NCBI RefSeq assembly: GCF_024707525.1
Contig: NZ_CP062231.1
Coordinates: 620,001 to 684,000 of the forward strand
Length of the DNA stretch: 64,000 nucleotides
From: Rhizobium sp. TH2
GTDB taxonomy: Bacteria; Pseudomonadota; Alphaproteobacteria; Rhizobiales; Rhizobiaceae
Direction: 5' to 3'
Shown one piece after another: positions 33,786-43,625 of the stretch. Each line of letters opens with the position of its first letter. Within the stretch, counting starts at the first letter, position 1. The translations under genes were made by a program, and so were the position numbers. The notes under the pieces were generated by a model, which was given only the letters and a program-made list of their open reading frames with translations, did not search any database and had not been told where the DNA came from.

Positions 33786-34864
33786 TATTCAGCGGCGATC
33801 AGCGGACGTTCCTTCAGGCCGCCGGGCGCCATGACATCAGGGTTGATCTTGACCATCGAGCGGAATTTTTCCAGCAGCATCGGCCGGTGCTCGTCGATAT
33901 TGTCGGGCAGGCAGTGGGTGAGCTGGCCGCAGGAACCGCAGACCTTGTTCTCGCAGCGGCGGCCTTCGAGATGCTGGAGGCGCAGCGCGTTCATCTTGTC
34001 GGAATTCCAGATCTGCTTGAGCGATTCCGTGCGCACATCGCCGATGATCAGCTTGCGGCCCCAGTCGAGGAAGCAGGACGACACGAGGCCGTCGGCATTC
34101 ACGCTCATGGCGTAGAAGATGTACGGGCAGGTGTCGGTCGGCTTGAGCTCCTGCTGGTAGATGCCCTTTTCGCCGATCTTGATGCCCGAGCGTTCCTCGA
34201 CGTTGAATTCCGGCCAGCACGGGGCAAAATTCTCGATGAAGATGCGGTCGCAGTAATCGCCGAACGTGTCGAAGAATTCCTGGCGCTGGGCTTCGGTGAT
34301 CAGTTCGCCCGGGACCTTGATCGACACTTCCATGTCGCCCTTGTTGGCGTAGAGCCACTTCACGCCTTCGATGAATTTCGGGAAATCGAAATTGAAGCCG
34401 GTGAATTCCTGATACGTCTCCTTCGACATGCCGTCGACGGAGATATTGATCTTGTCGAGCCCTGCCGCGATGACCGGCGCCAGCCGCTCGGGCGTCAGGA
34501 AGGTGCCGTTCGTCGTGGTGTCGATGTAATCGACATAGCCGCTCTGCTTGGCATAGCGGATCATGTCGGCGAGGCGCTTGTTGAGGAAGGGCTCGCCATC
34601 CTTGTACAGACGCAGAACCTTGATCGGCTTGCCGAATTCGGCGAGGTCGTCGATCGCCTTGGTGAAGGTCTCGTATTTCATTGCGCCCTGGTAACGGCCG
34701 GTCTCGGCGATCAGGCTGCGGTGGCCGGTGGGGCAGAAGGTGCATTTGAAATTGCAGGAACTGGCCGGATCGATGAACACGATAAACGGGGTCTCGATCG
34801 GGATCACGGTCTCGAGCGCGGTGCGCCCTTCCATGTTGATTCTCGGCTTCAGCTGCGCTTTCAT
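33785..34864 (-). CDS. Radical SAM protein with SPASM-type C-terminus
   Basis: 359 residues. The 4Fe-4S/SAM motif is SCNFKCTFCPTG (residues about 36-47, CxxxCxxC). Downstream features are LRLYKDGEPFLNK, DTTTNGTFLTPERL and INISVDGMSKETYQEF, typical of the TIM-barrel. The C-terminal Cys set (DTCPYIFYAMSVNADGLVSS, CENKVCGSCGQLTHC) fits an auxiliary SPASM cluster. Coupled to the downstream glycosyltransferase, so the reaction may be on a glycan or its precursor; this is inference. Confidence 0.82.
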   Translation of the reverse strand: MKAQLKPRINMEGRTALETVIPIETPFIVFIDPASSCNFKCTFCPTGHRSLIAETGRYQGAMKYETFTKAIDDLAEFGKPIKVLRLYKDGEPFLNKRLADMIRYAKQSGYVDYIDTTTNGTFLTPERLAPVIAAGLDKINISVDGMSKETYQEFTGFNFDFPKFIEGVKWLYANKGDMEVSIKVPGELITEAQRQEFFDTFGDYCDRIFIENFAPCWPEFNVEERSGIKIGEKGIYQQELKPTDTCPYIFYAMSVNADGLVSSCFLDWGRKLIIGDVRTESLKQIWNSDKMNALRLQHLEGRRCENKVCGSCGQLTHCLPDNIDEHRPMLLEKFRSMVKINPDVMAPGGLKERPLIAAE

Positions 34865-35106
34865 GGGCCTGTCAATCTCCGCCTCCGATCCGGTTCAAGG
34901 CCGAATCGTACAATACGTCTATATTCTCATACGACGCACATCTAGGCAGGAGACAATGGTGCGAAGCTGACCGATGGCGGGCATTCCGCTCCAACCTCCC
35001 GCCGCCTGATGCGCCGTATGGAAAGGATATCCGCGGTCATTCGCGTTGACCTCAGTGTCGGCCGATATGGTTATTTTTCGGTAAATTTCGGCCGGCAGGA
35101 AATGGC

Positions 35107-35799
35107 CTAAACCGCCGCTTTCACCGCCGCCACAATCTCCGCGATCCGCGTGTTGCCATCATGCTCGGGCTTCCTGGCGCGGACGAGGCAGGCTTCGGAT
35201 TTCAGGATTACGCCATCCGACAGGATTTTGAGATGGTTGGCCTTGAGCGTCGAGCCGGTCGAGGTGATGTCGACGATAATGTCCGCCTGGCCGGCGGCGG
35301 GGGCGCCTTCGGTGGCGCCCAGGCTTTCGACGATGCGGTAGAGCTGGATGCCGTGCTTGGAGGAGAAGAACTGTTGCGTCAGGCGCCAGTATTTGGTGGC
35401 GATGGCGAGGCGGCGGCCGTGGCGGGAGCGGAAATCGGCGGCGACATCGCCGAGATCGGCCATGGTATCGACGTCGAGCCAGATATCCGGCACGGCGACC
35501 ACGACATCGGCATGGCCGAATCCGAGGCGGACGCAGAAATCGGCCTTGCGATCGGCTTCGGCCAAGTCCTCGCGGACGAGGTCTTCGCCGGTGACACCGA
35601 AATCGACCGAGCCGAGGCCGATTTCGCGGGCGATCTCGGAGGCCGAGAGGAAGGCGATCTCGACATCATCCATGCCTTCGACGCGGCCGCGATAGGAGCG
35701 GTCGTTGCCAACGGCCACGATCTTCATGCCGGCGCGTTCGAAGATCGCGGACGCGTCTTCCTTCATGCGGCCCTTGGAGGGGAGTGCGATCGTAATCAT
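35107..35799 (-). CDS. hisG: ATP phosphoribosyltransferase, short form
   Basis: Catalyses the first step of histidine biosynthesis. 230 residues, the HisZ-dependent short form lacking the regulatory domain. Seen: [31 protein letters not shown], and the PRPP loop [17 protein letters not shown]. Start overlaps the hisZ stop (ATGA), so the two subunits of the hetero-octamer are made together. Confidence 0.95.
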   Translation of the reverse strand: MITIALPSKGRMKEDASAIFERAGMKIVAVGNDRSYRGRVEGMDDVEIAFLSASEIAREIGLGSVDFGVTGEDLVREDLAEADRKADFCVRLGFGHADVVVAVPDIWLDVDTMADLGDVAADFRSRHGRRLAIATKYWRLTQQFFSSKHGIQLYRIVESLGATEGAPAAGQADIIVDITSTGSTLKANHLKILSDGVILKSEACLVRARKPEHDGNTRIAEIVAAVKAAV

Positions 35800-36917
35800 G
35801 CCTGCGCCCTCATCGTTTCGATGCGGTCGAGCCAGAGCGAGAAGCCGACCGCCGGGATATTCTCCTCGGCGCCGAGCAGCGTCAGCATACGATCGAAGCG
35901 GCCGCCGCCGGCGAGCACGCGGTGATCCTCGCGGACGGTGACCTCGAAGACGAGGCCGGTGTAATAATCCAGCGGCCGGCCGAAGGCGGCGCGCCAGGTG
36001 ATGCTGGAGAGATCGACGCCTGTGTTGGCGAGCGCCGCAACGCGGGCATCGAAGCGGCTCACGGCATCGTCGAGCTTCAGGCCGGCGCGATCCGCGAAGG
36101 TGCCGAGCACGCCGGGCGCGTATTTGAGGCTGACGCTCAGCGACAGGAATTCGCGCAGCGCGTCGAGCTTGGCGGCATCGAGCGAGGTGCCGGCCAGCAC
36201 CCGCTTCTCTTTCAGTCGTCTGGCGATATCCGATGGCGAGCGGCTGGCATTGGTGGAATAGCCGGTGGCTTCCATGATGCCGTCGATATGGGCGACGAGT
36301 GCGGTTTCGTCACCTGACGCGAGCAGGTCCTCAACCGTCTCGCCGAGATCGGTGACGCTTTCGGAACGGGCAAGCCGCTCCATCAAGGCATCGAGCTTGG
36401 AAGCCTCGCCGAAGGCATGGATCAGCCGGCGCTGCCAGCCTTGGGGAAGGCCGAGGGCCGCGACCACCGCCTCGAACACCGACTGATCGCCGATAGTGAC
36501 GGTGAGCGCCCGGCCCGGCAGCAGGGATTTGAGGATCGCGAGCGCATCCGAAATGGCGCGCGCATCGGCGCTCGCGACATCCCTGGTACCAAGGTCCTCG
36601 ATGCCGGCCTGATAGAATTCGTTGGCGCCCTCGCGATGCTGGCGGAAGACCTCGCCGAGATAGGCATAGCGCTTCGGCGTGCCGGTGGCGGTCTCGATGT
36701 GGCGCAGGCAGACGGGGATGGTGAATTCGGGACGGAGGCACAGGCTCTCGCCGGTCTCGCTCTCGGTCATGAAGATGCGGCGGCGCAGGTCCTCGCCCGC
36801 CATGTTGAGGAAGGGGGCGGCAGGCTGGATGACGGGCGTATCGACGCGCTCGGTCTTCAGGGTTTCGAAGAGGGCGAGGAGGTCAGGGGCGAAGATGGGG
36901 AGGTTGATCAGGGGCAT
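35796..36917 (-). CDS. hisZ: ATP phosphoribosyltransferase regulatory subunit
   Basis: 373-residue HisRS paralogue that binds histidine and activates short HisG. It keeps the class II fold ([55 protein letters not shown]) without an anticodon-binding domain. Upstream lies a repeat, then hisS on the same strand, the usual rhizobial order. Confidence 0.93.
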   Translation of the reverse strand: MPLINLPIFAPDLLALFETLKTERVDTPVIQPAAPFLNMAGEDLRRRIFMTESETGESLCLRPEFTIPVCLRHIETATGTPKRYAYLGEVFRQHREGANEFYQAGIEDLGTRDVASADARAISDALAILKSLLPGRALTVTIGDQSVFEAVVAALGLPQGWQRRLIHAFGEASKLDALMERLARSESVTDLGETVEDLLASGDETALVAHIDGIMEATGYSTNASRSPSDIARRLKEKRVLAGTSLDAAKLDALREFLSLSVSLKYAPGVLGTFADRAGLKLDDAVSRFDARVAALANTGVDLSSITWRAAFGRPLDYYTGLVFEVTVREDHRVLAGGGRFDRMLTLLGAEENIPAVGFSLWLDRIETMRAQA

Positions 36918-36962
36918 GGGGTGAGCCCTGATTTACGCGTCATCAGTTTTGCGAGCGTGGAC

Positions 36963-37181
36963 TCACCCCTCACCAACTTCGGCCATGCGATCGGCTTCGC
37001 CTCTCGCGGCCTGCGTATCCTCTCCCACAAGGGGAGAGGTAGACTCGCGGCATCGTCTCTCAGAACAGTAACGTCGAGTTCGTGATAAGGCGGCGCGGCA
37101 TTCTTACCTCTCCCCTTGTGGGAGAGGATACGAAGGCCGGGCGAGCTCAGCGAGCCCTTGACCGAAGTTGGTGAGGGGTGA
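36963..37181. repeat. Palindromic intergenic element (family B, copy 1) between hisS and hisZ
   Basis: Outer arms TCACCCCTCACCAACTTCGG and its inverse at the other end enclose an inner pair around CCTCTCCC(A)CAAGGGGAGAGG (37014-37041 and 37105-37131). A second copy sits at 50307-50513. It fills nearly the whole hisS-hisZ gap and could act as an attenuating or RNA-processing structure. Confidence 0.8.
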
Positions 37182-37209
37182 ACCCCAATTTGCAAACCAA
37201 CCGCCAGCA

Positions 37210-38814
37210 TCAGCCCGATCGCTTCCTGTCCTCGGCCTGCGCGGCCAGCATCTCACGGACCTTGTCGACCAGATTGCCTTCCGGCACCGACACCTGCGCC
37301 ACCCGCGCCTCGCGCCATTCGGCATTGTCGGTGATTTCGCCGGACAGGCGCTTGCCCTCGATCAGGTCCTTGATCTGGATGACACCTTGCGCGCGCTCAT
37401 CGCCGCCCTGAATAATAGCCAGCGGCGAGCCGCGGCGGTCGGCGTATTTCAGCTGGTCGCCAAAATTCTTCTTGTTGCCCTGGTACATCTCGGCGCGGAT
37501 GCCGGCGTGGCGGAGGTCCTGGACGAATTTCTGGTAGCGGCCGAGGCTTTCGGTGTCGCGGTCCATGACGCAGACGACGACCGGGGCGATGACGTCATCG
37601 GCGCCGAGCTTGCCGAGGTTCTTCAGCGCCGTCATCAGGCGCGAGACGCCGATGGAAAAGCCCGTGGCCGGGACCGGCTGGCCCATAAAGCGGGAGACGA
37701 GGCCATCATAACGCCCACCGCCACCGACCGAACCGAAGACGACCTTTTCGCCTTTTTCGTTGGTGACGTCGAAGGTGAGTTCGGCTTCGTAGACCGGGCC
37801 GGTGTAGTATTCGAGGCCGCGAACGACGGAGGGGTCGATGAGTATCCGCTTAGAACCATACCCACCAGCCTCGGAAAGTTCGCTGATTTGAGAAAGTTCT
37901 TCGAGACCTTTCCGCGCTGTCTCGTTGTGCCCCACGGCTCCGAGCATGGCTTCAATTGTCAGCCGATTGTCACGATATTTCTCAACGCCGTTTGAGGTCC
38001 ACCGCTTCATGTCGGAGAGGTCACGACCCGCATCAGCCTGGGATACCGGCTCGCCATGAAGAATACCACGCGTTACAGAGGTTACGAGATCGATTTGCTC
38101 GTCGCTCAGACCCGCACCCTTAGTGAAATCGCCGGACTCGTCCTTGCGGCCTGGCCCGAGCAGCAAGCGCACGCCCTCTTCACCAAACTTGTCGAGTTTG
38201 TCGATAGCACGCAACGCTCCGAGACGACGCCCGGCATTCTCGTCACCGCCAAGGCCAACGGCTTCGAGCACGCCGTCGAGAACCTTACGGTTATTCACCC
38301 GGATCACATAGTCACCGCGCTCGATGCCTAGTTGCTCCATAGTATCGGCCATCATCATGCACATTTCGGCATCGGCCTGGACGCCGGCGGCGCCCACCGT
38401 GTCGGCGTCGAACTGCATGAACTGGCGGAAGCGGCCGGGGCCGGGCTTTTCGTTGCGGAAGACATAGCCGGCGCGATAAGTGCGGTAGGGCAATGAAATC
38501 TCTTGGAAATTTTCCGCGACATGGCGGGCGAGCGGCGCGGTGAGGTCGTAGCGCAGGCTCATCCACTGGTCATCGTCATCCTGCAGCGAGAAGACGCCCT
38601 CGTTGGGGCGGTCGGCATCGGGCAGGAATTTGCCGAGCGCGTCGGTATATTCGAAAAGCGGCGTCTCGACCGGATCGAAACCGTAGCGCTCGTAGACTTC
38701 GCGGATCTTCGCGGTCATCTCGTTGACGGCGCGGATATCATGAGCTTCGCGATCGACAAATCCGCGCGGCAGGCGCGCCTTGAGTTTTTGGGGTTTCTTG
38801 GCCTTGTCGTTCAT
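37210..38814 (-). CDS. hisS: Histidyl-tRNA synthetase
   Basis: Class II synthetase of 534 residues, slightly longer than usual. Motif 1 region [13 protein letters not shown] onward, motif 2 [20 protein letters not shown], HisA motif [14 protein letters not shown], motif 3 FSIGVSRLM, and a C-terminal anticodon-binding domain. Between about residues 195 and 320 (37860-38235) the DNA is less GC-rich and the protein ([33 protein letters not shown]) departs from the expected sequence, suggesting a replaced or expanded insertion region. Confidence 0.92.
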   Translation of the reverse strand: MNDKAKKPQKLKARLPRGFVDREAHDIRAVNEMTAKIREVYERYGFDPVETPLFEYTDALGKFLPDADRPNEGVFSLQDDDDQWMSLRYDLTAPLARHVAENFQEISLPYRTYRAGYVFRNEKPGPGRFRQFMQFDADTVGAAGVQADAEMCMMMADTMEQLGIERGDYVIRVNNRKVLDGVLEAVGLGGDENAGRRLGALRAIDKLDKFGEEGVRLLLGPGRKDESGDFTKGAGLSDEQIDLVTSVTRGILHGEPVSQADAGRDLSDMKRWTSNGVEKYRDNRLTIEAMLGAVGHNETARKGLEELSQISELSEAGGYGSKRILIDPSVVRGLEYYTGPVYEAELTFDVTNEKGEKVVFGSVGGGGRYDGLVSRFMGQPVPATGFSIGVSRLMTALKNLGKLGADDVIAPVVVCVMDRDTESLGRYQKFVQDLRHAGIRAEMYQGNKKNFGDQLKYADRRGSPLAIIQGGDERAQGVIQIKDLIEGKRLSGEITDNAEWREARVAQVSVPEGNLVDKVREMLAAQAEDRKRSG

Positions 38815-39026
38815 GGATATCAGTCCGGAATGTGTCAGGAAATTCGTGGGTTTGCTCTAATGGATTGAATGTGGAGCGGCAAGCGGAATGATCGTGGCAT
38901 GGGGCCCGAGGCTCGGCTGTGCCGGAGGTGACAGGGGAAGGGTTTGGTTCGCTCGCGGCTTGCGATGACAAAACGCCTCGCTTAGATGTGCCCGCTGAGC
39001 ATCACACAAGAAGTCGGGGCCGATAT

Positions 39027-39473
39027 ATGATCGAGACGATTGAACTGCCGGAACTCGTGCTGATCGGCATCCTTGTCGAATGCCCATGGCAGGAACTGTC
39101 GCGAGAGGTGCCGGCTGCCTGGCGCCGCCTCTTCGAGGCGGAAACTGGCGCACAGGCATTTCTCGAGGCTTCGCTCTCGGTCGAAAACGGCGTCTACCGC
39201 GAACTGGTCGGCTATCTCGCGGCCCGCAGGACCGACGTGCCCGAAGGAATGATAAAGATCGCCCTGCCCGCCGGGCGGTATCTGAGACTGATCCATGACG
39301 GCCCGCTCGCAGGCATTGCCGATGGATTCGGCGAACTGCTCGGCCATGCAAGGATGGCCGGCCTCAAGGCCACCGACCTCAAGCTCGATTTCGGCTACCT
39401 GCCCGGCCTGCCTGACGGCAGGCACGAGCTTCACGTCGGACTTGCGGCCCAGCCGTTGCGCCTTTCCGGCTAA
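39027..39473 (+). CDS. GyrI-like / AraC-effector-binding domain protein
   Basis: 148 residues resembling stand-alone GyrI-like ligand-binding domains (IETIELPELVLIGI at the start, an IALPAGRYLRLIHDGP strand near 85, and FGYLPGLPDGRHELHVGLA at the end). No DNA-binding part is attached. Start taken at ATG 39027 since the earlier reading (from 38919) has no domain likeness. Overlap-free, convergent with the MFS gene one base away. Confidence 0.62.
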   Translation: MIETIELPELVLIGILVECPWQELSREVPAAWRRLFEAETGAQAFLEASLSVENGVYRELVGYLAARRTDVPEGMIKIALPAGRYLRLIHDGPLAGIADGFGELLGHARMAGLKATDLKLDFGYLPGLPDGRHELHVGLAAQPLRLSG

Positions 39474-39474
39474 G

Positions 39475-40737
39475 TCACTCCGCCGGCATCATCGCCGGCC
39501 GTCCCGGCACGATCGCTTCCTTGATCGGGATATGGACGATCGCGGCGAAGATGCCGAGTGCCACGCCGATCCACCAGACCGGATCGTAGGTGCCGAAATG
39601 CACGAACAGATAACCGCCCAGCCAGACGCCGAGGAATGAGCCGATCTGGTGCGACAGGAATACGATGCCGCCAAGCAGGCCGAGATGGCGGGTGCCGAAC
39701 ATGATGGCGACGAGGCCATTCGTGGGTGGCACTGTCGAGAGCCAGAGCAGGCCCATGACGGCGGCGAAGATGATGACCGAGGCGGGCGTGATCGGCAGCA
39801 GCAGGAACAGCGTGACCGCGATCGAGCGGCCGATATAGATCAGCGCCAGGAACCAGGGTTTCGAATAGCGCTGGCCGATGTAACCGGCAGCAAGCGAACC
39901 GATGATGTTGAAGCCGCCGATCAGCAGCATGGCGACGCCGCCGACCCAGGCAGGGATGCCGATATCGAGCAGGTAGGCCGGGAAATGCGCGGTGATGAAG
40001 GCGACCTGGAAGCCGCAGACAAAGAAGCCCGAGGTCAGCAGCAGATAGGATTTGTGGGCAAACGCCTCACGCATCGCTTCACCGGCCGTCTGCTGGAACT
40101 GAACTGCGCTCTGCGTGCCGGACGAGGAATTGCCGCGCAGCGCAATGGCGAGGAAGGGGATCAGAGCCATCAGGCCCGCCATGAAGATCAGAGCGCCCTG
40201 CCAGCCGACGGATGCGATCAGGCCCACCGTCAGCGGCGCGAAGACCATCATGCCGGCCGAGCCCGCCGCCGTGGCGATGCCGAAGGCCATCGAACGCTGG
40301 GCGGGCGTGACATTGCGGGCGAAGGACGAGAGGATGACGCTGAACGAACCCGCCGCCACGCCGAGGCCGCAGAGCACGCCGCCGCCGAGATGCAGGAACA
40401 ACGCGTTCTCGGGGTTCGACGCGATCAGCGGGTAGGCCATCAGAAGCAGGCCGGCGGCATAAAGCGCGGCCGATGCCATCAGCACTTTGGCCGTGCCGTA
40501 TTTGTCGCCCATCGCGCCGAAGAAAGGCTGGCCGAGGCCCCAGAACAGGTTCTGGATTGCAAGCGTCAGGCCGAAGGTCTCGCGTGTCCAGTGCGTCGCC
40601 GCCAGATTGGGGTCCTGCAGCAGCGGATGCGCGAAGAAGCCCATCGCCGAGCGCGGCCCGAAGGTGATCATGGCGATCAGGGAGCCGCAGATGATGAGCA
40701 CCCACGGCATGGCTTGGGAACGGGTCACGGTATTCAT
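39475..40737 (-). CDS. MFS transporter
   Basis: 420 residues with about 12 hydrophobic helices. The loop 2-3 signature FFGAMGDKYGTAKVLM and a central cytoplasmic loop (RGNSSSGTQSAVQFQQTAGE) are evident. The general pattern resembles oxalate/formate-type or monocarboxylate carriers, but substrate is not determinable. ATG 40737 has GGAG six bases upstream. Divergent from the aldo/keto reductase gene with a 200-base gap. Confidence 0.85.
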   Translation of the reverse strand: MNTVTRSQAMPWVLIICGSLIAMITFGPRSAMGFFAHPLLQDPNLAATHWTRETFGLTLAIQNLFWGLGQPFFGAMGDKYGTAKVLMASAALYAAGLLLMAYPLIASNPENALFLHLGGGVLCGLGVAAGSFSVILSSFARNVTPAQRSMAFGIATAAGSAGMMVFAPLTVGLIASVGWQGALIFMAGLMALIPFLAIALRGNSSSGTQSAVQFQQTAGEAMREAFAHKSYLLLTSGFFVCGFQVAFITAHFPAYLLDIGIPAWVGGVAMLLIGGFNIIGSLAAGYIGQRYSKPWFLALIYIGRSIAVTLFLLLPITPASVIIFAAVMGLLWLSTVPPTNGLVAIMFGTRHLGLLGGIVFLSHQIGSFLGVWLGGYLFVHFGTYDPVWWIGVALGIFAAIVHIPIKEAIVPGRPAMMPAE

Positions 40738-40937
40738 AAGATTCTCCAGTGCGTAATCCGGGTATATGCCCGGAAACCGATTTGGAAAAGCGAGTTTTTC
40801 TGATCTCCGAATTCAGTTTCATTGATGGATCGGGAGCTTGCGGTTTTCATCCATGAAAAATGAGGTGCGGAATTTGTGCTATGTCGGCCCATGCCTGCCG
40901 AATAGTTTGCCATACGGCAAAACTGGAGAACAATCCG

Positions 40938-41936
40938 ATGAACAGCGACAAAACCATGATCACGCTCTGGAACGGCAGGACGATACCGCGGCTCGGCATG
41001 GGTTGCTGGGCGATTGGCGGGCCGTTCTACGCGGGCGATGTGCCGCTCGGCTGGGGCGAGGTGGATGACAATGAGTCGATCGCGGCGGTGCAGCGGGCAC
41101 TCGATCTCGGCATCCGTTTCTTCGACACGGCGTCGAATTATGGCGCCGGCCATTCCGAAGAGGTGCTGGGCAAGGCGCTCGAAGGCCGCGACGATGTGGT
41201 GATCGCGACCAAGTTCGGCTTCGCGACCGATCCCGCGACGAAGCAGGCGACCGGGGCATTCGCCGATGAAGCATTCATCCGGGCTTCCGTGGAGACGTCT
41301 CTCAGGCGGCTGAAACGTGAACGGCTTGATCTGTTGCAATTCCATCTCAACGATTTCGATCCGGAGCAATCCGATGCCGTATTCGATGTGCTGGAGAAGC
41401 TGCGTGGCGAGGGCAAGATCGACGCTTTCGGCTGGAGCACGGATTATCCCGATCGTGCGGAGCGGCACGCGCGGTGCGAGGGCTTCGTGGCGATCCAGCA
41501 CAATATGAACGTGCTGTCCCCGGCAGCGGAACTGCTCGGCGTGATCGAGAAGCATGGGCTGATCTCGATCGATCGCGGGCCGCTGGCGATGGGACTGCTG
41601 AGCGGCAAGTTCAGCGCGGACAAGACGATCGGCGAGAAGGACGTGCGCGGCGCGGCGCTCGACTGGATGATCTATTTCAAGGACGGTCGCGTGGCGCCGG
41701 AATTCGCCCGCATGCTCGATGCGGTCCGGGAGCTGCTGCGCACGGATGGCCGCACGCTATCGCAAGGGGCGCTCGCCTGGCTATGGGCGAAATCGGATCG
41801 CACGCTGCCGATCCCGGGCTTCCGCACGGTGGCGCAGGTCGAGGAAAATGCCGGCGCGCTCGACAAGGGTCCGCTGCCGATGGCGGTGGCGGACGAGATC
41901 GACGCGGTGCTGCGCACGGTTGCTATCGCAGCCTGA
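40938..41936 (+). CDS. Aldo/keto reductase
   Basis: 332-residue NADPH-dependent TIM-barrel oxidoreductase. The catalytic tetrad is visible: RFFDTASNYGAGHSEE (Asp, Tyr), VVIATKFG (Lys) and LLQFHLND (His). The NADP site near the C-terminus is LPIPGFRTVAQVEENAGAL. ATG 40938 is preceded by GGAG; an upstream in-frame start adds a Cys-rich stretch without similarity. The 3' end overlaps the convergent MOSC gene by 14 bases. Confidence 0.9.
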   Translation: MNSDKTMITLWNGRTIPRLGMGCWAIGGPFYAGDVPLGWGEVDDNESIAAVQRALDLGIRFFDTASNYGAGHSEEVLGKALEGRDDVVIATKFGFATDPATKQATGAFADEAFIRASVETSLRRLKRERLDLLQFHLNDFDPEQSDAVFDVLEKLRGEGKIDAFGWSTDYPDRAERHARCEGFVAIQHNMNVLSPAAELLGVIEKHGLISIDRGPLAMGLLSGKFSADKTIGEKDVRGAALDWMIYFKDGRVAPEFARMLDAVRELLRTDGRTLSQGALAWLWAKSDRTLPIPGFRTVAQVEENAGALDKGPLPMAVADEIDAVLRTVAIAA

Positions 41937-42771
41937 CCGGCCAGCCGTCGGGGCGTTCCGCGATGACCGAGACCGGATCGCCGATCTTGAGCGATCCGGT
42001 GCTGCGCGGCACGGCGTTCCAGCCGAAGAGAACGCCCGGCACGCGCCGGTCCAGAGACATGCGGAGCTTGCGCATGGCCGGCATCGGGTCGGGGCCGCCG
42101 CGCTCGCCGGTCAGTTGGTCCTGCGTGGTCATGATGCAGCGGGCGCAGGGTTTGACGAGATCGAAGCGGATGCCCGCGATGTCGAGCGAGGCCCAGAAAT
42201 CATCGGCGAATGGGGTTTCGTCATCGATGACGATGTTGGGGCGGAAGCGGTTCATGCCGAAGGTCTCGCCGCCCTCTTCCACGGTCGCTTCGTTGAGCAG
42301 ACGTAGCGAGCTCGTCGTGGTGATCAGGACCGGATAGCCATCGGCAAAACCTGTCTCGACGCCTTCGCCCGCCCAATCCGGGCTGCACTGGCGCCGGGTG
42401 ATCTCATCGGCATGGACCAGCCGTACCGGCTGACCGAGCCAGTCGCTCAGCCTATTGTTCACGCCATCTTCGGCAAGTGCAGCTGTGACATGGCTGCCCC
42501 AGACCTCGGCATCGATACGGCGCTCGGGATCGAAAGTTGCAGTGAGTTGCTCGTCGCTGCCCGCCTTGGTGAGATGCAGCGCGCCGAAACTCTCGACTGC
42601 CGTTATCTGGGCGAGCGCCTGCAATTCGCGCTGGGTGATGAATTTGCCCTGGGGATCGGTGACCATGTAGCGGCGGTCGCCAGCGAGGCCCCATGCGCCC
42701 ACTTCGGCCGCATCGAGGTCGATGACGCGGGCGCTCTTCACGGGATAGATATGCAGCGAATGGATTTTCAT
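41923..42771 (-). CDS. MOSC domain protein (YcbX/mARC type)
   Basis: 282 residues: an N-terminal beta-barrel domain (MKIHSLHIYPVKSARVIDLD, then GDRRYMVTDPQGKFITQRE) and a C-terminal MOSC domain with VKPCARCIMTTQDQLTG, whose Cys would ligate the molybdenum cofactor. Such proteins reduce N-hydroxylated bases with an electron-transfer partner. Coupled with the upstream HD gene (ATGA overlap). Confidence 0.88.
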   Translation of the reverse strand: MKIHSLHIYPVKSARVIDLDAAEVGAWGLAGDRRYMVTDPQGKFITQRELQALAQITAVESFGALHLTKAGSDEQLTATFDPERRIDAEVWGSHVTAALAEDGVNNRLSDWLGQPVRLVHADEITRRQCSPDWAGEGVETGFADGYPVLITTTSSLRLLNEATVEEGGETFGMNRFRPNIVIDDETPFADDFWASLDIAGIRFDLVKPCARCIMTTQDQLTGERGGPDPMPAMRKLRMSLDRRVPGVLFGWNAVPRSTGSLKIGDPVSVIAERPDGWPVRLR

Positions 42772-43418
42772 GCGATTTCCTCGAGGAAGAGGTCGTAGAA
42801 TTGGACAAGCCGGTCGTGGCGTTCGCGGGCAAGCTTTGCACCAGTCTCGGTCCGGAAACCATCGGCGAGCTTGAAAAGTTTCGCCGGGAAGTGATCGATT
42901 GACCAGGCCTTGTCGTCCAGCGGGCGATGTTCGGCGCGTGGATCGGCGGGGTCATAAAGGCCGGAATTCAGTCGGCCGGCGACATAGAAGCAGCGTGCCG
43001 CCCCGACCATGCCGATGGCGTCGAGCCGGTCGGCATCCTGCAGGATTTTCGCTTCGACGGTTTCTGGCGGAATGTTTGCGGAGAAGGAATGGGTGAGAAT
43101 GGCGTGTGCGACGGCGGCGATGCGGTCCGGCTGCCAGCCAAGTCCTTCCAGGACCACCGATGCTCTTTCGGCGGCAAGCCTCGATGCCTGGGCTCTCAGA
43201 GGCGAATTCTTCTCGACCGCCACGCAATCGTGCAGGAGAACGGACGCGGCCAACACCTTTCCGTCGCCACCCTCGCCTGCACGGATACGCAGGGCGTTGC
43301 GGAAGACGCGCAGGATATGGGCAAGGTCGTGCGAGCCGTCATTGGTGTCGGCGGCATAGGGCAGCAGTTGCACTGTCAAGGCTTCAAAAGGCGCGAAAGC
43401 TTGCGCGGCGACTGGCAT
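42768..43418 (-). CDS. HD-domain phosphohydrolase
   Basis: 216 residues. Metal-binding HD motifs are visible: SHDLAHILRVFRNALRI (His), AASVLLHDCVAVEK (HD), AHAILTHSFSA and ILQDADRLDAIG (Asp). The family resembles YedJ/YpgQ-type nucleotide or pyrophosphate hydrolases. Substrate unknown. First gene of a two-gene unit with the MOSC protein. Confidence 0.85.
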   Translation of the reverse strand: MPVAAQAFAPFEALTVQLLPYAADTNDGSHDLAHILRVFRNALRIRAGEGGDGKVLAASVLLHDCVAVEKNSPLRAQASRLAAERASVVLEGLGWQPDRIAAVAHAILTHSFSANIPPETVEAKILQDADRLDAIGMVGAARCFYVAGRLNSGLYDPADPRAEHRPLDDKAWSIDHFPAKLFKLADGFRTETGAKLARERHDRLVQFYDLFLEEIA

Positions 43419-43484
43419 GATCGATTCGGGCTCCGGTTTTGCCGGAACCTATCGGGTGAAATACGGATGCACAATCGAGACATC

Positions 43485-43609
43485 CTCTTCTCCCCTTGGG
43501 GAGAAGGTGGCGCGAAGCGCCGGATGAGGGGTTCCCTCAAACGCCGAGAAACCAGTTTAGAACCCCTCATCTGCCCTTCGGGCATCTTCTCCCCAAGGGG
43601 AGAAGTGAG
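43485..43609. repeat. Palindromic intergenic element (family C)
   Basis: Two inverted arms: CTCTTCTCCCCTTGGGGAGA plus GCGCCGGATGAGGGGTT, and AACCCCTCATCTGCCC plus CTTCTCCCCAAGGGGAGAAG. It lies between the HD gene and the DUF2339 gene and could serve as a transcription barrier. Confidence 0.75.
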
Positions 43610-43625
43610 AGCAAGCCGCGCGCGC

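Noticed and set aside
40740..40860. Partial dyads (CCGGG/CCCGG and TGGAT/ATCCA) between the MFS and aldo/keto reductase genes
   Set aside because: Short arms with uneven spacing; not strong enough to call an operator, and no regulator gene is adjacent.
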